64,000 nt of DNA from assembly GCA_016888885.1 (NCBI GenBank), contig CP069437.1, forward strand, positions 1,116,001 to 1,180,000. Reading direction: 5' to 3'. The stretch comes from Faucicola sp902506215. Lineage in GTDB: Bacteria > Pseudomonadota > Gammaproteobacteria > Pseudomonadales > Moraxellaceae. The notes beneath the pieces are model-generated. The model saw only the letters and a program-made list of their open reading frames with translations. It was not told the origin of the DNA and made no database searches. Below are positions 1 through 8,400 of this stretch, in pieces (the stretch's first letter is position 1; each line of letters begins with the position of its first letter). The translations under genes were made by a program, and so were the position numbers.

Positions 1-546
1 AGGAAAGTCACAGCGTGCAGAGCCGACATCAGGGGCAAAAATAGTATCACCGACGAATACCGCAATTTTTTCTTTGCCTGTGCTTTTATCCGTCACTTTA
101 TAAGCCATATCGGCTGGGGTATGACCCGGGACATGCATGGCTATAATGCTCAAATCACCCAGTTTTAGCTCGCTGCCCTCCTCAGTCAAAATATCAAATT
201 GACTGGCATCGGTGGCTAGGTCGTCAAAGTTAAAAATGGTTTTAAAAGTTTTTTGCACCTTATCGATATATTTACCCATCACTATTTTACCGCCTAATTG
301 CGCTTTGATATAAGGCGCGGACGATAAATGATCGGCATGGGCGTGGGTTTCGATGATATAGTCAAGGGTCAACCCTTGTGATTTGACAAACCCAATGACG
401 TTGTTGGCATTGTCATAGCTAATTTTGCCGGCTGCCGGGTCAAAATCCAATACTGGGTCGATGATGGCACAGTGTTTGCTAGCTTCATCAACTAGAACGT
501 GGGTAAAAGTTTCAGTGTCTTTGTCTAAAAAAGAATGAATGTTCAT
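1..546 (-). CDS. MBL-fold persulfide dioxygenase-like hydrolase (partial)
   Basis: The 5' 182 codons of a metallo-beta-lactamase-fold protein that runs off the window edge. The start ATG is at 546. The metal-binding motif T-H-A-H-A-D-H is visible about 70 residues in, followed by a G-H-T-P and a G-D-T-I-F segment, as in ETHE1/Blh-type enzymes that oxidise glutathione persulfide to sulfite. It is divergent from the ArsR-family regulator at 846, and the SulP and DUF442 genes follow that regulator, so it fits a BigR-type sulfide-detoxification locus. The C-terminal part is missing here, so a fused rhodanese domain cannot be excluded. The family is clear; the exact substrate is inferred. Confidence 0.85.
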   Translation of the reverse strand, partial: MNIHSFLDKDTETFTHVLVDEASKHCAIIDPVLDFDPAAGKISYDNANNVIGFVKSQGLTLDYIIETHAHADHLSSAPYIKAQLGGKIVMGKYIDKVQKTFKTIFNFDDLATDASQFDILTEEGSELKLGDLSIIAMHVPGHTPADMAYKVTDKSTGKEKIAVFVGDTIFAPDVGSARCDFP

Positions 547-612
547 AAGTTTTCCTGTTATCTAAAAACGCTTTTGGCATATCTTTATGGCAATTTCAAC
601 TGAAAAAACACT

Positions 613-677
613 TTATACTTTTGTATAATAGCGGTATTGCAAGGTGTTGCTCAATTCATTATATTATTTTATAATAT
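613..677. promoter_or_regulatory. Two AT-rich palindromes in the divergent bigR/MBL promoter region
   Basis: Two perfect inverted repeats lie between the divergent genes: TTATAC-TTTT-GTATAA at 613-628 and ATATTAT-TTT-ATAATAT at 661-677. AT-rich dyads of this sort are typical ArsR-family operators and the adjacent regulator is BigR-like. Their role as operators is inferred from position and symmetry. Confidence 0.5.
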
Positions 678-756
678 GTTTTTCAATATATTTTATTGGC
701 GCAAACGTTTTTCTATTTTAAAATTATGTGATAAGTTTGATGGTAGCAGCACCTAG

Positions 757-822
757 TATCAGCGATTACGTATCAGCGATTACGTACCAGCGATTACGTA
801 TCAGCCATTACGTATCAGCCAT
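757..822. repeat. 14-bp tandem repeats upstream of bigR-like gene
   Basis: Nearly five head-to-tail copies of TATCAGCGATTACG at 757-770, 771-784, 785-798, 799-812 and a partial copy at 813-822, with one or two substitutions in the later units. They end about 20 bp before the start of the ArsR-family gene and therefore sit in its leader or promoter. Confidence 0.85.
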
Positions 823-845
823 CAAAACACCCTGGGGGAAAAGTC

Positions 846-1196
846 ATGTCTGAAATTGCCGAACCGCAGTCCGATGCGCCTGTATCGATGGATGCAACCA
901 TGCTCGATCAAATGCACGCTGCTGCAGGAAAAGCCAGCCAGTTGTTAAAGTCGTTATCTCATCCTGACCGCTTGATGCTGCTGTGTCAATTAACACAAGG
1001 TGAGCATTGTGTGAGCCAGCTTGAGGAGAAAGTGGGACTGGGTCAACCAAGTCTGTCGCAGCAATTGGGGATTTTGCGTAAAGATGGTTTGGTCAACACC
1101 CGCCGCGAGGGCAAACAAATTTATTATTCAGTCGCAAGTGACGATGCTTTGGCAATCCTCAATGTACTGTACGATCGCTTTTGTCAGACAAAATAA
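846..1196 (+). CDS. bigR: ArsR-family sulfide-responsive repressor (BigR/SqrR type)
   Basis: A 116-residue winged-helix protein. The recognition helix is around residues 63-78 (G-Q-P-S-L-S-Q-Q-L) and is followed by a wing containing R-R-E-G-K-Q-I-Y-Y. Three cysteines are present. C47 (in L-L-C-Q-L) and C113 (four residues from the end) match the spacing of the redox pair of BigR/SqrR sensors, which form a di- or tetrasulfide with reactive sulfur and release DNA. No metal-site motif C-V-C is seen, which argues against a metal sensor. GGGGG lies just upstream of the ATG as a ribosome-binding site. It probably controls both the divergent MBL gene and the downstream transporter. Confidence 0.8.
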   Translation: MSEIAEPQSDAPVSMDATMLDQMHAAAGKASQLLKSLSHPDRLMLLCQLTQGEHCVSQLEEKVGLGQPSLSQQLGILRKDGLVNTRREGKQIYYSVASDDALAILNVLYDRFCQTK

Positions 1197-1289
1197 TTAA
1201 GTCTAAAACTGACCAGTCTGCTAGTTTATTGGAAGATAATTTATCGGACGCTAATTTATCAGAATAACCACTTTATCGGGATAACCACC

Positions 1290-3005
1290 TTGCCATTACA
1301 TGCAGCCTACTTGCGACACTTACCCCACTGGGTAACGCACTATAACAGGGCAAATCTTAGTCAAGATTTGTTGGCGGGTGTTATCGTGGGTATTTTGGTG
1401 ATTCCGCAAAGTTTGGGTTATGCCATGCTGTCGGGTTTGCCCCCTGTGTATGGCTTATATTCAGCGATTGTGCCGGTACTGGTGTATGCATGGATTGGCG
1501 CAAGCTCGGTCAATGCCGTCGGTCCTGTGGCGATTACGGCGATTATGACCGCACAAGCGCTGCAGCCCTATAGCGAATTACCGCCGATGCATTATGCCAT
1601 TATGGCGTCGTTTTTGGCACTGATAACAGGGGCACTATTGTGGCTAGCAAGCGTGTTTCGGCTCGGCTGGATTACCCAGTTTATTAGCCGTGGCGTGACG
1701 GCAGGGTTTATTAGTGGCGCGGCGATTTTGATTTTGGTCGGGCAAATCAAATATGTGACAGGTATCGCGATCAGTGGCAATTCACTGCTAGAGAATATTG
1801 AAACCTTTTTGTTTCATCGCCGTGAGTTGCACGTGCCCACCTTGATGGTCGGTGTTACGGCATTCACCGTACTGTTTATCAACCGCTATTATCTTAAAAC
1901 TTGGCTCAAGCCTTTATTGGCGCCCAAAGTCATTGAGGTCATCACCCGTATGTTACCGCTTGCGGTGCTGGCAATCGGTATTATCGCCAGTCAAGTAGGC
2001 AACTTTGCCGCTATCGGTATTCGCACGGTGGCGGATGTACCCAGTGGTTTGCCGCATTTTGTGCTGCCGTTTTATCAGATTTCGCCCGTTGAACTCATCA
2101 ATTTATTACCTGCAGCCGGATTGATGGCACTGATTGCGTTTGTCTCTAGCAACTCGGTTGCCAGCTCATTTGCCCGACAACGCCATGAAGCTTACGATGC
2201 TAATCTGGAACTCAAAGGGTTGGGTTTTGCCAATATCGCAGGGGCTTTTTTTCAGTCGTTTACCATTGTCGGTGGCTTCTCACGCACCGCGGTAAATGTC
2301 GATGCGGGCGCGCAAAGCCCCCTTGCTAGTATGTTATCGGTACTGGTGATGGCATTGGTGCTGCTGTTTTTTAGCCAGACTTTAGAGCCACTCCCCTATG
2401 CCATATTGGGCGCCACTATTATGGCTGCAATTATCAGTATGATTGATATACAAACACTTAAGCAAGCGCTGCGCTATGACAAACTCGATGCGCTAGCATT
2501 TGGCGTGGCACTCACAGGTGTGTTATTGTTTGGGCTAAATGTTGGCTTGGTACTGGGGCTGTTTGCCTCCTTTGCAGGCTTGATTTGGCAAGCCAGCCAC
2601 CCACATATCGCGATTGTGGGTCAAATTGGTGATACCGGGCATTTTCGTAATGTTGCACGCCATCCAGTGACCCAGTTTGATGATTTGTTGATCATTCGCA
2701 TTGATGAAAGTCTGTTTTATGGTAATGCCCAGTCCGTGCTACAGTTTATTGAGCAGGCGATTGCCAGTCATTCACAGACAAAAAATCTGGTGCTGATGTT
2801 GTCGGCAGTCAATCATATCGATTTGACAGCACAAGATATGCTCATCAATCTAAACCAAAATTTGGCGGCTCTGTCTATCGCCCTACATTTTTCGGAAGTC
2901 AAAGGGCCTGTGATGGATGTGATTGAAAAAACCGAGGTAATTCAAAAATTAACCGGCAAGGTATTTTTAAGTACGCAACAAGCGGTTAAACAATTAACCC
3001 AATAA
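1290..3005 (+). CDS. SulP-family anion transporter with STAS domain
   Basis: A 571-residue protein with about 10-12 hydrophobic segments over residues 25-440, including the family-typical V-I-P-Q-S-L-G-Y-A-M and G-L-Y-S-A-I-V-P-V segments. A cytoplasmic C-terminal STAS domain follows at about 450-560 with the S-A-V-N-H-I-D segment. SulP carriers move sulfate, bicarbonate or other anions. Beside a sulfide-responsive regulator, a sulfite or sulfate role is plausible but not shown. The frame opens with TTG at 1290 and no strong ribosome-binding site is visible, so translation may depend on the upstream gene or the start may differ slightly. Confidence 0.9.
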   Translation: MPLHAAYLRHLPHWVTHYNRANLSQDLLAGVIVGILVIPQSLGYAMLSGLPPVYGLYSAIVPVLVYAWIGASSVNAVGPVAITAIMTAQALQPYSELPPMHYAIMASFLALITGALLWLASVFRLGWITQFISRGVTAGFISGAAILILVGQIKYVTGIAISGNSLLENIETFLFHRRELHVPTLMVGVTAFTVLFINRYYLKTWLKPLLAPKVIEVITRMLPLAVLAIGIIASQVGNFAAIGIRTVADVPSGLPHFVLPFYQISPVELINLLPAAGLMALIAFVSSNSVASSFARQRHEAYDANLELKGLGFANIAGAFFQSFTIVGGFSRTAVNVDAGAQSPLASMLSVLVMALVLLFFSQTLEPLPYAILGATIMAAIISMIDIQTLKQALRYDKLDALAFGVALTGVLLFGLNVGLVLGLFASFAGLIWQASHPHIAIVGQIGDTGHFRNVARHPVTQFDDLLIIRIDESLFYGNAQSVLQFIEQAIASHSQTKNLVLMLSAVNHIDLTAQDMLINLNQNLAALSIALHFSEVKGPVMDVIEKTEVIQKLTGKVFLSTQQAVKQLTQ

Positions 3006-3082
3006 ATATACTTGTCGCAGTCAGTAAAAACATGAATAATCAACGCTAATTTTATAACGCTAACTTTATAAGGAAACACAAC

Positions 3083-3415
3083 ATGCCAAAAAATACTGTT
3101 TTTTATGGTCAAATTGAGCCACAGCAAGTTGCTCAAATCGCGGCGCAGGGCTTTAAAACCATCATCAACAACCGCCCCGATGGCGAAGAGCCTAACCAAC
3201 CGCTACAAACGGATATCGCTACTAAAGCACAGCAAGCAGGGCTCGCCTATCATTATTTACCGGTCGTTGGTGGTCAATTAACCCGTGAGCAAGTTGAACA
3301 GTTTGCCGAGATTTTTAATCAAGCAGAAAAACCGGTGTTTATGTTCTGCCGTTCGGGTAACCGCTCAAACGTGTTATTTCAATCTGCCAAACAGCTTGAT
3401 TTGCTAGACGACTAA
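3083..3415 (+). CDS. DUF442 / TIGR01244 sulfurtransferase-phosphatase-like protein
   Basis: A 110-residue protein with a phosphatase/rhodanese-like active loop C-R-S-G-N-R-S near residue 95 and the family signature N-N-R-P-D-G-E-E near residue 34. In many bacteria this domain is the N-terminal half of Blh, fused to an MBL-fold persulfide dioxygenase. Here it stands alone while the MBL gene lies divergently upstream at 546-1. AAGGAAA precedes the ATG. Sulfur transfer in sulfide detoxification is inferred from family and neighbourhood. Confidence 0.85.
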   Translation: MPKNTVFYGQIEPQQVAQIAAQGFKTIINNRPDGEEPNQPLQTDIATKAQQAGLAYHYLPVVGGQLTREQVEQFAEIFNQAEKPVFMFCRSGNRSNVLFQSAKQLDLLDD

Positions 3416-3433
3416 TCCTTTTTAGTGAAAGCC

Positions 3434-3895
3434 ATGACAGCAAAAATTACCCTGTGGGTAGACGCTGACGCAATTCCCAATATTGCCAAGCAAATCATCA
3501 TCAAAACCGCGCAGCGCACCCAGACGACCACGATTTTTGTCGCCAATCGCGGCATTGCTTTGCCGCGGTTGCCAGTTTTGCAGATGACAGTGGTCGAAGG
3601 CGGTTTTGATAAGGCGGATGACTATATCGCAGCGCACTGTGTGGCGGGCGACGTGGTCATCACCAGCGATATCCCACTCGCCAATGACTGCATTGAAAAA
3701 GGTGCCAAGGTAGTCACCTCTCGCGGTTTTGTATATGACAAAGACAACATCAAGCAAAAGCTTAATATGCGCGATTTTATGGATACCATGCGAAGTACGG
3801 GCGTGTTAGAACCTTCACAGCAAGGCGGACAAGCGCCCTATAGCGACAAAGACAAACAAGCCTTTGCTAATATTTTAAATGCTTGGATTCGCTAG
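3434..3895 (+). CDS. YaiI/YqxD family (UPF0178, DUF188) protein
   Basis: About 153 residues. The family's N-terminal W-V-D-A-D-A-I-P-N signature is present, followed by F-V-A-N-R and T-S-D-I-P-L-A, which are conserved acidic positions of a PIN-like nuclease fold. The biochemical function of this family is not established. I chose the ATG at 3434; an in-frame GTG at 3425 would add three residues. The gene follows the DUF442 gene by under 20 bp and is tightly linked to the next gene. Confidence 0.85.
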   Translation: MTAKITLWVDADAIPNIAKQIIIKTAQRTQTTTIFVANRGIALPRLPVLQMTVVEGGFDKADDYIAAHCVAGDVVITSDIPLANDCIEKGAKVVTSRGFVYDKDNIKQKLNMRDFMDTMRSTGVLEPSQQGGQAPYSDKDKQAFANILNAWIR

Positions 3896-3901
3896 TTGAT
3901 T

Positions 3902-4585
3902 ATGTTAAACCCTATTCGTGCTATTGAGTTATTGTATCAACTGGAAAATCACCCCGAACCGCTGGGTATCAGTCAGGCGATGATTGAGCAAAATGAGCAG
4001 GCCTTGGGCGTTCAACTACCTGCAGGTTTGTATCATTATTTATTGGCTTTAGGCAATATCGCTAGTCTTAATAGTGGCTTTAATCACCTTGGTTTATTGC
4101 CGTTAGAACGCTTGGGCGACCATCTCGTCATTGGCAAAACCTGCGATAATGACGGCGTTTGGGGCATTCATATAGATGCCCTAAGCCCAAAAAAGCAGCA
4201 TAACCCGATGGTGCAAATGAGCCGCAACTTTGATGCGATTGAACAAAGTGAAATTCATTGGTTTGATGAATTACCGTTAGCGGAGTTTTTACTGGCGCAA
4301 GCGATTGTCAATGGCGTCAATGGCGGATTAAAACACCATGCCCAACTTTATGATTTTGATGGACGGTCAATTCCAGCCGATTTGAGTGAAAAATTACAGC
4401 ATATCGCCAGTGAAATCATTGAACTGCGGCAGCCGCATGAGCGCTATTTTCAAGCCAAAGATTTTGGCGTGGTGATGTTATTGGGTATGGATGAGTCTAT
4501 TCCCAATGCCTTTATGATTGCTTCGCAAGATGAACACAAATTCAATGACTACATCCATCAATTAGCGATTGGATTTGAACATTGA
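3902..4585 (+). CDS. SMI1/KNR4-like protein of unknown function
   Basis: A 227-residue soluble protein. The segment E-Q-A-L-G-V-Q-L-P-A-G-L-Y-H-Y-L at residues 32-48 resembles the opening of SMI1/KNR4 (SUKH) domains, and the middle has the usual aromatic W-G-I-H core. SUKH proteins are often immunity or scaffold proteins, but no toxin gene is adjacent. The ATG at 3902 is preferred; TTG at 3896 is also in frame and would begin directly after the stop of the preceding gene. The assignment rests on weak motif similarity. Confidence 0.5.
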   Translation: MLNPIRAIELLYQLENHPEPLGISQAMIEQNEQALGVQLPAGLYHYLLALGNIASLNSGFNHLGLLPLERLGDHLVIGKTCDNDGVWGIHIDALSPKKQHNPMVQMSRNFDAIEQSEIHWFDELPLAEFLLAQAIVNGVNGGLKHHAQLYDFDGRSIPADLSEKLQHIASEIIELRQPHERYFQAKDFGVVMLLGMDESIPNAFMIASQDEHKFNDYIHQLAIGFEH

Positions 4586-4598
4586 CCTAAAAATAACC

Positions 4599-5078
4599 TT
4601 ATGACGACTTAGCAAACCATTTTTGTCCAAACATAAAAAACGATACACCCACCAGCATCAATACAATCCCCAAAAATTTACTCCAATGCAGGGTTTTAAC
4701 AGGCATACCAAATAAACCCAAGCTATCCACCACCATGCCCATGACCAGCTGACCTAAAATAAATAAAAACACCGTATTGGCAACACCGATTTTTGGCGCT
4801 AAAAAAATCGACGCAAAAACAAAAAACGCGCCCAGTGCACCGCCAAGCCATTTCCACCAATCACTGATTTGCATGTCTGATAGACCCGATTGTACGGCTT
4901 GCCAATCGACAAATAGCAAAGACACCAAGAACAATAATAGCGCGCCAACCGTAAACGATACAAATGCTGCCATTAACGGTTGACCACCAAACATTGCGCC
5001 CAATCGAGTGTTAATCGCTGCTTGAATCGGGATGCCCAAGCCTGCCACCAGCCCCAAAAATAAATGCCAAACTTTCAT
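4599..5078 (-). CDS. DMT-superfamily transporter, DUF606/YdcZ type
   Basis: A 159-residue membrane protein with five predicted hydrophobic helices, starting M-K-V-W-H-L-F-L-G-L-V-A-G. The G-I-P-I-Q-A-A-I-N-T-R-L segment at residues 15-26 is characteristic of the DUF606 (YdcZ) family, small relatives of drug/metabolite transporters. The substrate is unknown. The gene is convergent with the SMI1-like gene, and its start lies shortly upstream of the 3' end of the preceding gene epmA on the same strand. Confidence 0.8.
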   Translation of the reverse strand: MKVWHLFLGLVAGLGIPIQAAINTRLGAMFGGQPLMAAFVSFTVGALLLFLVSLLFVDWQAVQSGLSDMQISDWWKWLGGALGAFFVFASIFLAPKIGVANTVFLFILGQLVMGMVVDSLGLFGMPVKTLHWSKFLGIVLMLVGVSFFMFGQKWFAKSS

Positions 5079-5108
5079 ATCAATTCCTATTTTTTGAGTT
5101 CACTGCTG

Positions 5109-6086
5109 TTAGGCGTGAGGGGTGGGTAAAGCGATGACATCGCGGATATGGGTTTTGCCCGTTTTAATCATCAGCAGCCTGTCAATACCAAGCGCAATGC
5201 CACTACAAGCTGGCAGGTCATCACAAGCTGCCAGCAGGTTCTCGTCAATTGGCATCACAGGTAGCCCACGTTTTTTACGCGCCACATTATCTTCATCAAA
5301 GCGCAGACGCAGCGCCTGTCCATCAGCCAACTCATCATACGCATTGGCGATTTCAAGACCGTTGATATACAGCTCAAAGCGTCTAGCCACCCGATTGCCG
5401 TCTTTGTCTGTGACTGTCTTGGCAAGCGCGGCAGTGGCGACAGGATAATCATAGATAATTGTCGGTAGCGTTTTTCCCAAATTAGGCTCCACCAAATGAC
5501 TAAATAATAAATCTAACCAGCCTTGGTGATCCTCCCCCAAATCAATATTAAGACCATTATCTTTGGCGATGGCTTTGAGAGTATCGCAACTGGCATTGAA
5601 GGGATGAATTTTAACAAAATCCATAAAGGCATCGACATAGCGATAATGGTCAAAAATCACCGGATAGCCGAGTACCGCGGACACCAAGTCATTGGTTTCT
5701 TTTGCCAGTTCATCCAAGCTAAAATTGGGACGATACCATTCAAGCATGGTAAATTCAATGTTGTGACGGCTACCAATTTCGTTGTCGCGAAACACGGGGC
5801 AAATCTGGTACATCGGCACTTGCCAAGCTGCCAATAGACGCTTCATGGCAAATTCGGGTGAGGTGTGCAGATAGTAGGTTGTTGGATGGTCGCCCACAGT
5901 GACATTGCTAGAGACGGATTGCAAAAATATATCGGTATTACCCGCCTGTGACATCACTGGGGTTTGCACTTCTAGCACCTGTCGCTCGGCAAAAAACTGG
6001 CGGATGGTGGCGTACATCGCAGCACGGGCTTGGGCGGTTTGTAGGGTGCAAGTAGGTTGATAAGTGGTTGACATAGCAGTTTGCAT
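5109..6086 (-). CDS. epmA: Elongation factor P lysyl-transferase EpmA (PoxA/GenX)
   Basis: A 325-residue class II aminoacyl-tRNA-synthetase-like catalytic core without an anticodon-binding domain, the same length as E. coli EpmA. Motif 2 is seen as F-R-D-N-E-I-G-S-R-H-N-I-E-F-T-M-L-E-W-Y and motif 3 as G-I-A-L-G-I-D-R-L-L-M near the C-terminus. The enzyme attaches (R)-beta-lysine to a conserved lysine of EF-P, relieving stalling at proline runs. epmB and efp are not in this window. An alternative start four codons in is possible. Confidence 0.93.
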   Translation of the reverse strand: MQTAMSTTYQPTCTLQTAQARAAMYATIRQFFAERQVLEVQTPVMSQAGNTDIFLQSVSSNVTVGDHPTTYYLHTSPEFAMKRLLAAWQVPMYQICPVFRDNEIGSRHNIEFTMLEWYRPNFSLDELAKETNDLVSAVLGYPVIFDHYRYVDAFMDFVKIHPFNASCDTLKAIAKDNGLNIDLGEDHQGWLDLLFSHLVEPNLGKTLPTIIYDYPVATAALAKTVTDKDGNRVARRFELYINGLEIANAYDELADGQALRLRFDEDNVARKKRGLPVMPIDENLLAACDDLPACSGIALGIDRLLMIKTGKTHIRDVIALPTPHA

Positions 6087-6181
6087 AGTTGGATTTGCGA
6101 CAATATTAGCAGACCCAAAAAAAATAGCTAGTATTTTCCCATACTGGCTATTTTTGCTTTATGTCATGGTGAACATTTTTA

Positions 6182-7285
6182 TCAAATTTTAAATACGTAT
6201 GATTGCCATTCACGGCGCAGCGGGTAATTTTTACGCAGGTTATCAAAGTCTTTGCCTTCAATATCACCGTTTGCATTTGCCACACTACGTAAACGCTTGT
6301 CATCGGCTTTGATATCATACATCACAGGAATTTTATTGAGCAGTTGGTGGCGCTCGTGGTCTTTAAGTGGGTTATGCACTTCTTGAAACAGCGGCACTTC
6401 GGCTGGCATCAAGGTATGAAAATCAACCGTTGGGGCAACCTGTAAATATTTGCATAAGGCATTATAGACAAACTGTGTGCCCCTAAGTTTGCCTTCTAGG
6501 GTATAACCGGCGATATGTGGGGTGACGATACTACAGGCTTTGAGCAGCTCTGCATCGATATTGGGCTCGTGTTCAAACACATCGAGTACACACACATTCG
6601 GGCTTGCGACAATATCATCACGACCGAGCACTTCACCGCGTGAGGTATTGATGATGATGGCAGTATCGGATACGGTTTGCCAGCGCGCTTGGGTCATCAG
6701 ATAGTCGTGATGGGTGGGATATGAGCTGTTGTGCGCATGCGTCAGCGGCACGTGAAAGCTAATCACATTACTTTCTTGCAGTACAGTTTCAAGTTTGGCG
6801 TTGTTCACCACCGATGGTGGTTTGAGTGGGTCATAGCCCAGCACATTCCAGCCATAGGAAATCGCATATTGCGCGAGGGTATTACCGATATTGCCGACCC
6901 CAATAATGCCAAGGTTGATGGGTTTGAATAAATAGTCAGGGCGCAAATTGGCAATCGCTGCCACCACATATTGTGCAACCGAATGCTTACTACAGCCAGC
7001 GGCATGGGCAAAAATGATACCGCGCTTGGCGAGGTACTCCACATCGACATGGTCGATGCCGATGGTGGCACTACCGACAAATTTGACGCTTTTATTGTTG
7101 TCTAATAACAGCCTGTTGACAGGCGTGACGGAACGCACTAACAAAATATCGGGCTGATGCTCATCTATCACAGCCGCGTCAATCTCACGCCCTGCCATCG
7201 CAATCAATTCGATGGGTCGCCCTAAAGTGTATTCATTAAAAAAATCGCTTAAATGAGCAATATTGCCATCAGCAATAATTTTCAT
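6182..7285 (-). CDS. pdxB: Erythronate-4-phosphate dehydrogenase
   Basis: A 367-residue D-2-hydroxyacid dehydrogenase-family protein. The NAD-binding G-V-G-N-I-G-N-T-L motif is near residue 125. Catalytic-region segments N-T-S-R-G-E-V and D-V-F-E-H-E-P are present, with the catalytic His in P-H-I-A-G-Y-T-L-E-G-K. The last ~100 residues match the PdxB-specific dimerisation tail that other family members lack. It oxidises 4-phospho-D-erythronate in the DXP-dependent pyridoxal-phosphate pathway. An IS5-family element is inserted about 50 bp upstream of its start and may affect its promoter. Confidence 0.92.
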   Translation of the reverse strand: MKIIADGNIAHLSDFFNEYTLGRPIELIAMAGREIDAAVIDEHQPDILLVRSVTPVNRLLLDNNKSVKFVGSATIGIDHVDVEYLAKRGIIFAHAAGCSKHSVAQYVVAAIANLRPDYLFKPINLGIIGVGNIGNTLAQYAISYGWNVLGYDPLKPPSVVNNAKLETVLQESNVISFHVPLTHAHNSSYPTHHDYLMTQARWQTVSDTAIIINTSRGEVLGRDDIVASPNVCVLDVFEHEPNIDAELLKACSIVTPHIAGYTLEGKLRGTQFVYNALCKYLQVAPTVDFHTLMPAEVPLFQEVHNPLKDHERHQLLNKIPVMYDIKADDKRLRSVANANGDIEGKDFDNLRKNYPLRREWQSYVFKI

Positions 7286-7345
7286 ATTGTATCCCTATCT
7301 TTCTTTTTGTTGTCATCATCCAACTTACAGACCGTTAGAACCCGT

Positions 7346-7873
7346 TCACAATCTTTTCAATAACAAAGCGATGAAAGCAAGATTGGTAAATTGAAGGCTA
7401 GAATTTAAATGACGCTCACAGTTTTTCCATAGACGTCTATTTTTCTCAAGCCAAGCAAATGAACGTTCTACAACCCATCGCTTTGGTATGACTTTAAACG
7501 TGTGCAATTCATCTCTTTTGGCAACTTCTGTGGTAACGGTTTCGCCTAAAATAGATTTAACACTATTAGCAAATGGCTCACCTCGATAACCGCCATCAAC
7601 CATCACATTTTTTACGCGGCTTAAGCGTTTAGCATGTTGACGAAGTAACGTTGTAGCACCCTCACGGTCGGTGATATTGGCAGTGGTAATACAGATAGCA
7701 TGCGGCAAGCCTTGGCTGTCTACTGCAATATGGCGCTTAATCCCTGATACTTTCTTTCCTGCGTCATAGCCTTTGTACTTAGCGGTATCTGTGTTCTTAA
7801 CGCTTTGAGCATCGATGAGGATAAAACTGGTTTTACCCTTGCGTTTGTCCTTCTTTCGCGCTTTTTTGACCAA
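7346..7873 (-). CDS. IS5-family transposase, catalytic part (orfB)
   Basis: 175 codons carrying the DDE catalytic triad: D in F-I-L-I-D-A-Q-S-V-K, D in V-M-V-D-G-G-Y-R-G, and E in V-V-E-R-S-F-A-W-L-E. It opens with a TTG inside the end of orfA. Its frame is shifted +1 relative to orfA, and an A8 run at the overlap (7874-7881) offers a slippage point. A fused product would be about 265-270 residues, the normal size for this group. Confidence 0.85.
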   Translation of the reverse strand: MVKKARKKDKRKGKTSFILIDAQSVKNTDTAKYKGYDAGKKVSGIKRHIAVDSQGLPHAICITTANITDREGATTLLRQHAKRLSRVKNVMVDGGYRGEPFANSVKSILGETVTTEVAKRDELHTFKVIPKRWVVERSFAWLEKNRRLWKNCERHLNSSLQFTNLAFIALLLKRL

Positions 7874-8141
7874 TTTTTTTTAAGGCTTGATGAAGAATGC
7901 TGTTGCCTTCTTCGTCAAGCTCGCTCCATTTCTGAAAGTATGAGTGGACGGTGCGCCATTTGGGAAAGTCATGGGGCAGCTGTCGCCATTGGCAACCTGT
8001 TCTTAGTACATACAATAACCCACAAAATACGTCGTAAAGGTCAACCGTTCTTGGTTTGGTCTTCTTCCTTGCACTTTCTAAAATCGGTAGTATGTGCTCA
8101 AATTGTTTTCGACTAATGTCGCTTGGATAGGCTTTTCTCAT
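7833..8141 (-). CDS. IS5-family transposase, N-terminal part (orfA)
   Basis: 102 codons with the usual N-terminal IS5-family domain: Y-P-S-D-I-S-R-K-Q-F-E near the start and L-L-Y-V-L-R-T-G-C-Q-W-R-Q-L-P in the middle. It overlaps orfB by about 40 bp in another frame. Whether the two frames are joined by programmed slippage or separated by an inactivating indel cannot be decided from one copy. Confidence 0.85.
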   Translation of the reverse strand: MRKAYPSDISRKQFEHILPILESARKKTKPRTVDLYDVFCGLLYVLRTGCQWRQLPHDFPKWRTVHSYFQKWSELDEEGNSILHQALKKIGQKSAKEGQTQG

Positions 8142-8262
8142 GGTGATTGATTCGGTTATTAATTGATTACGTAGCTTATCTTAGCATATTTTTTAATCGT
8201 GAACAGGTTCTTAGCATAACAAATTTTTATGACCTTTTGATGCGTATGCTGACTTTTTTCAA

Positions 8263-8400
8263 TTGACTTCCTCCCCTCCCTATCGTTCGGGGATTCCTTC
8301 TGCAAGACGGTCAAGCCCGACCGCAAGAATGTTCTTACTGGCGTTAATATCTCTATCATGCCATGTGCCACACTTTACACAAGTCCATTCTCTTATTCGC
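8263..8400 (-). ncRNA. Probable omega-RNA (reRNA) region of tnpB copy 1
   Basis: TnpB guide RNAs are made from the 3' end of tnpB and the element's right end, with the guide lying just past the element. Here the scaffold would end at GTCAA (8267-8263 on the minus strand) and the guide would be read from the flank beginning TTGAAAAAAGTCAGC. The 5' limit is a guess; no transcript evidence can be read from sequence. Confidence 0.4.

Larger units (their letters stand above)
7338..8210 (-). mobile_element. IS5-family (IS427-group-like) insertion sequence, 873 bp
   Basis: Both ends carry an imperfect inverted repeat: GAACCCGTTCACAAT from 7338 and, read inward from 8210, GAACCTGTTCACGAT. The flanks are TTA at 7335-7337 and TTA at 8211-8213, a 3-bp TNA duplication as expected for the IS427 group. 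The element encodes a two-frame DDE transposase on the minus strand. It sits between pdxB and a tnpB element. Confidence 0.9.

Noticed and set aside
3896..4585. SMI1-like gene as part of a toxin-immunity system
   Set aside because: No toxin, secretion or polymorphic-toxin gene lies next to it; the neighbours are housekeeping genes.
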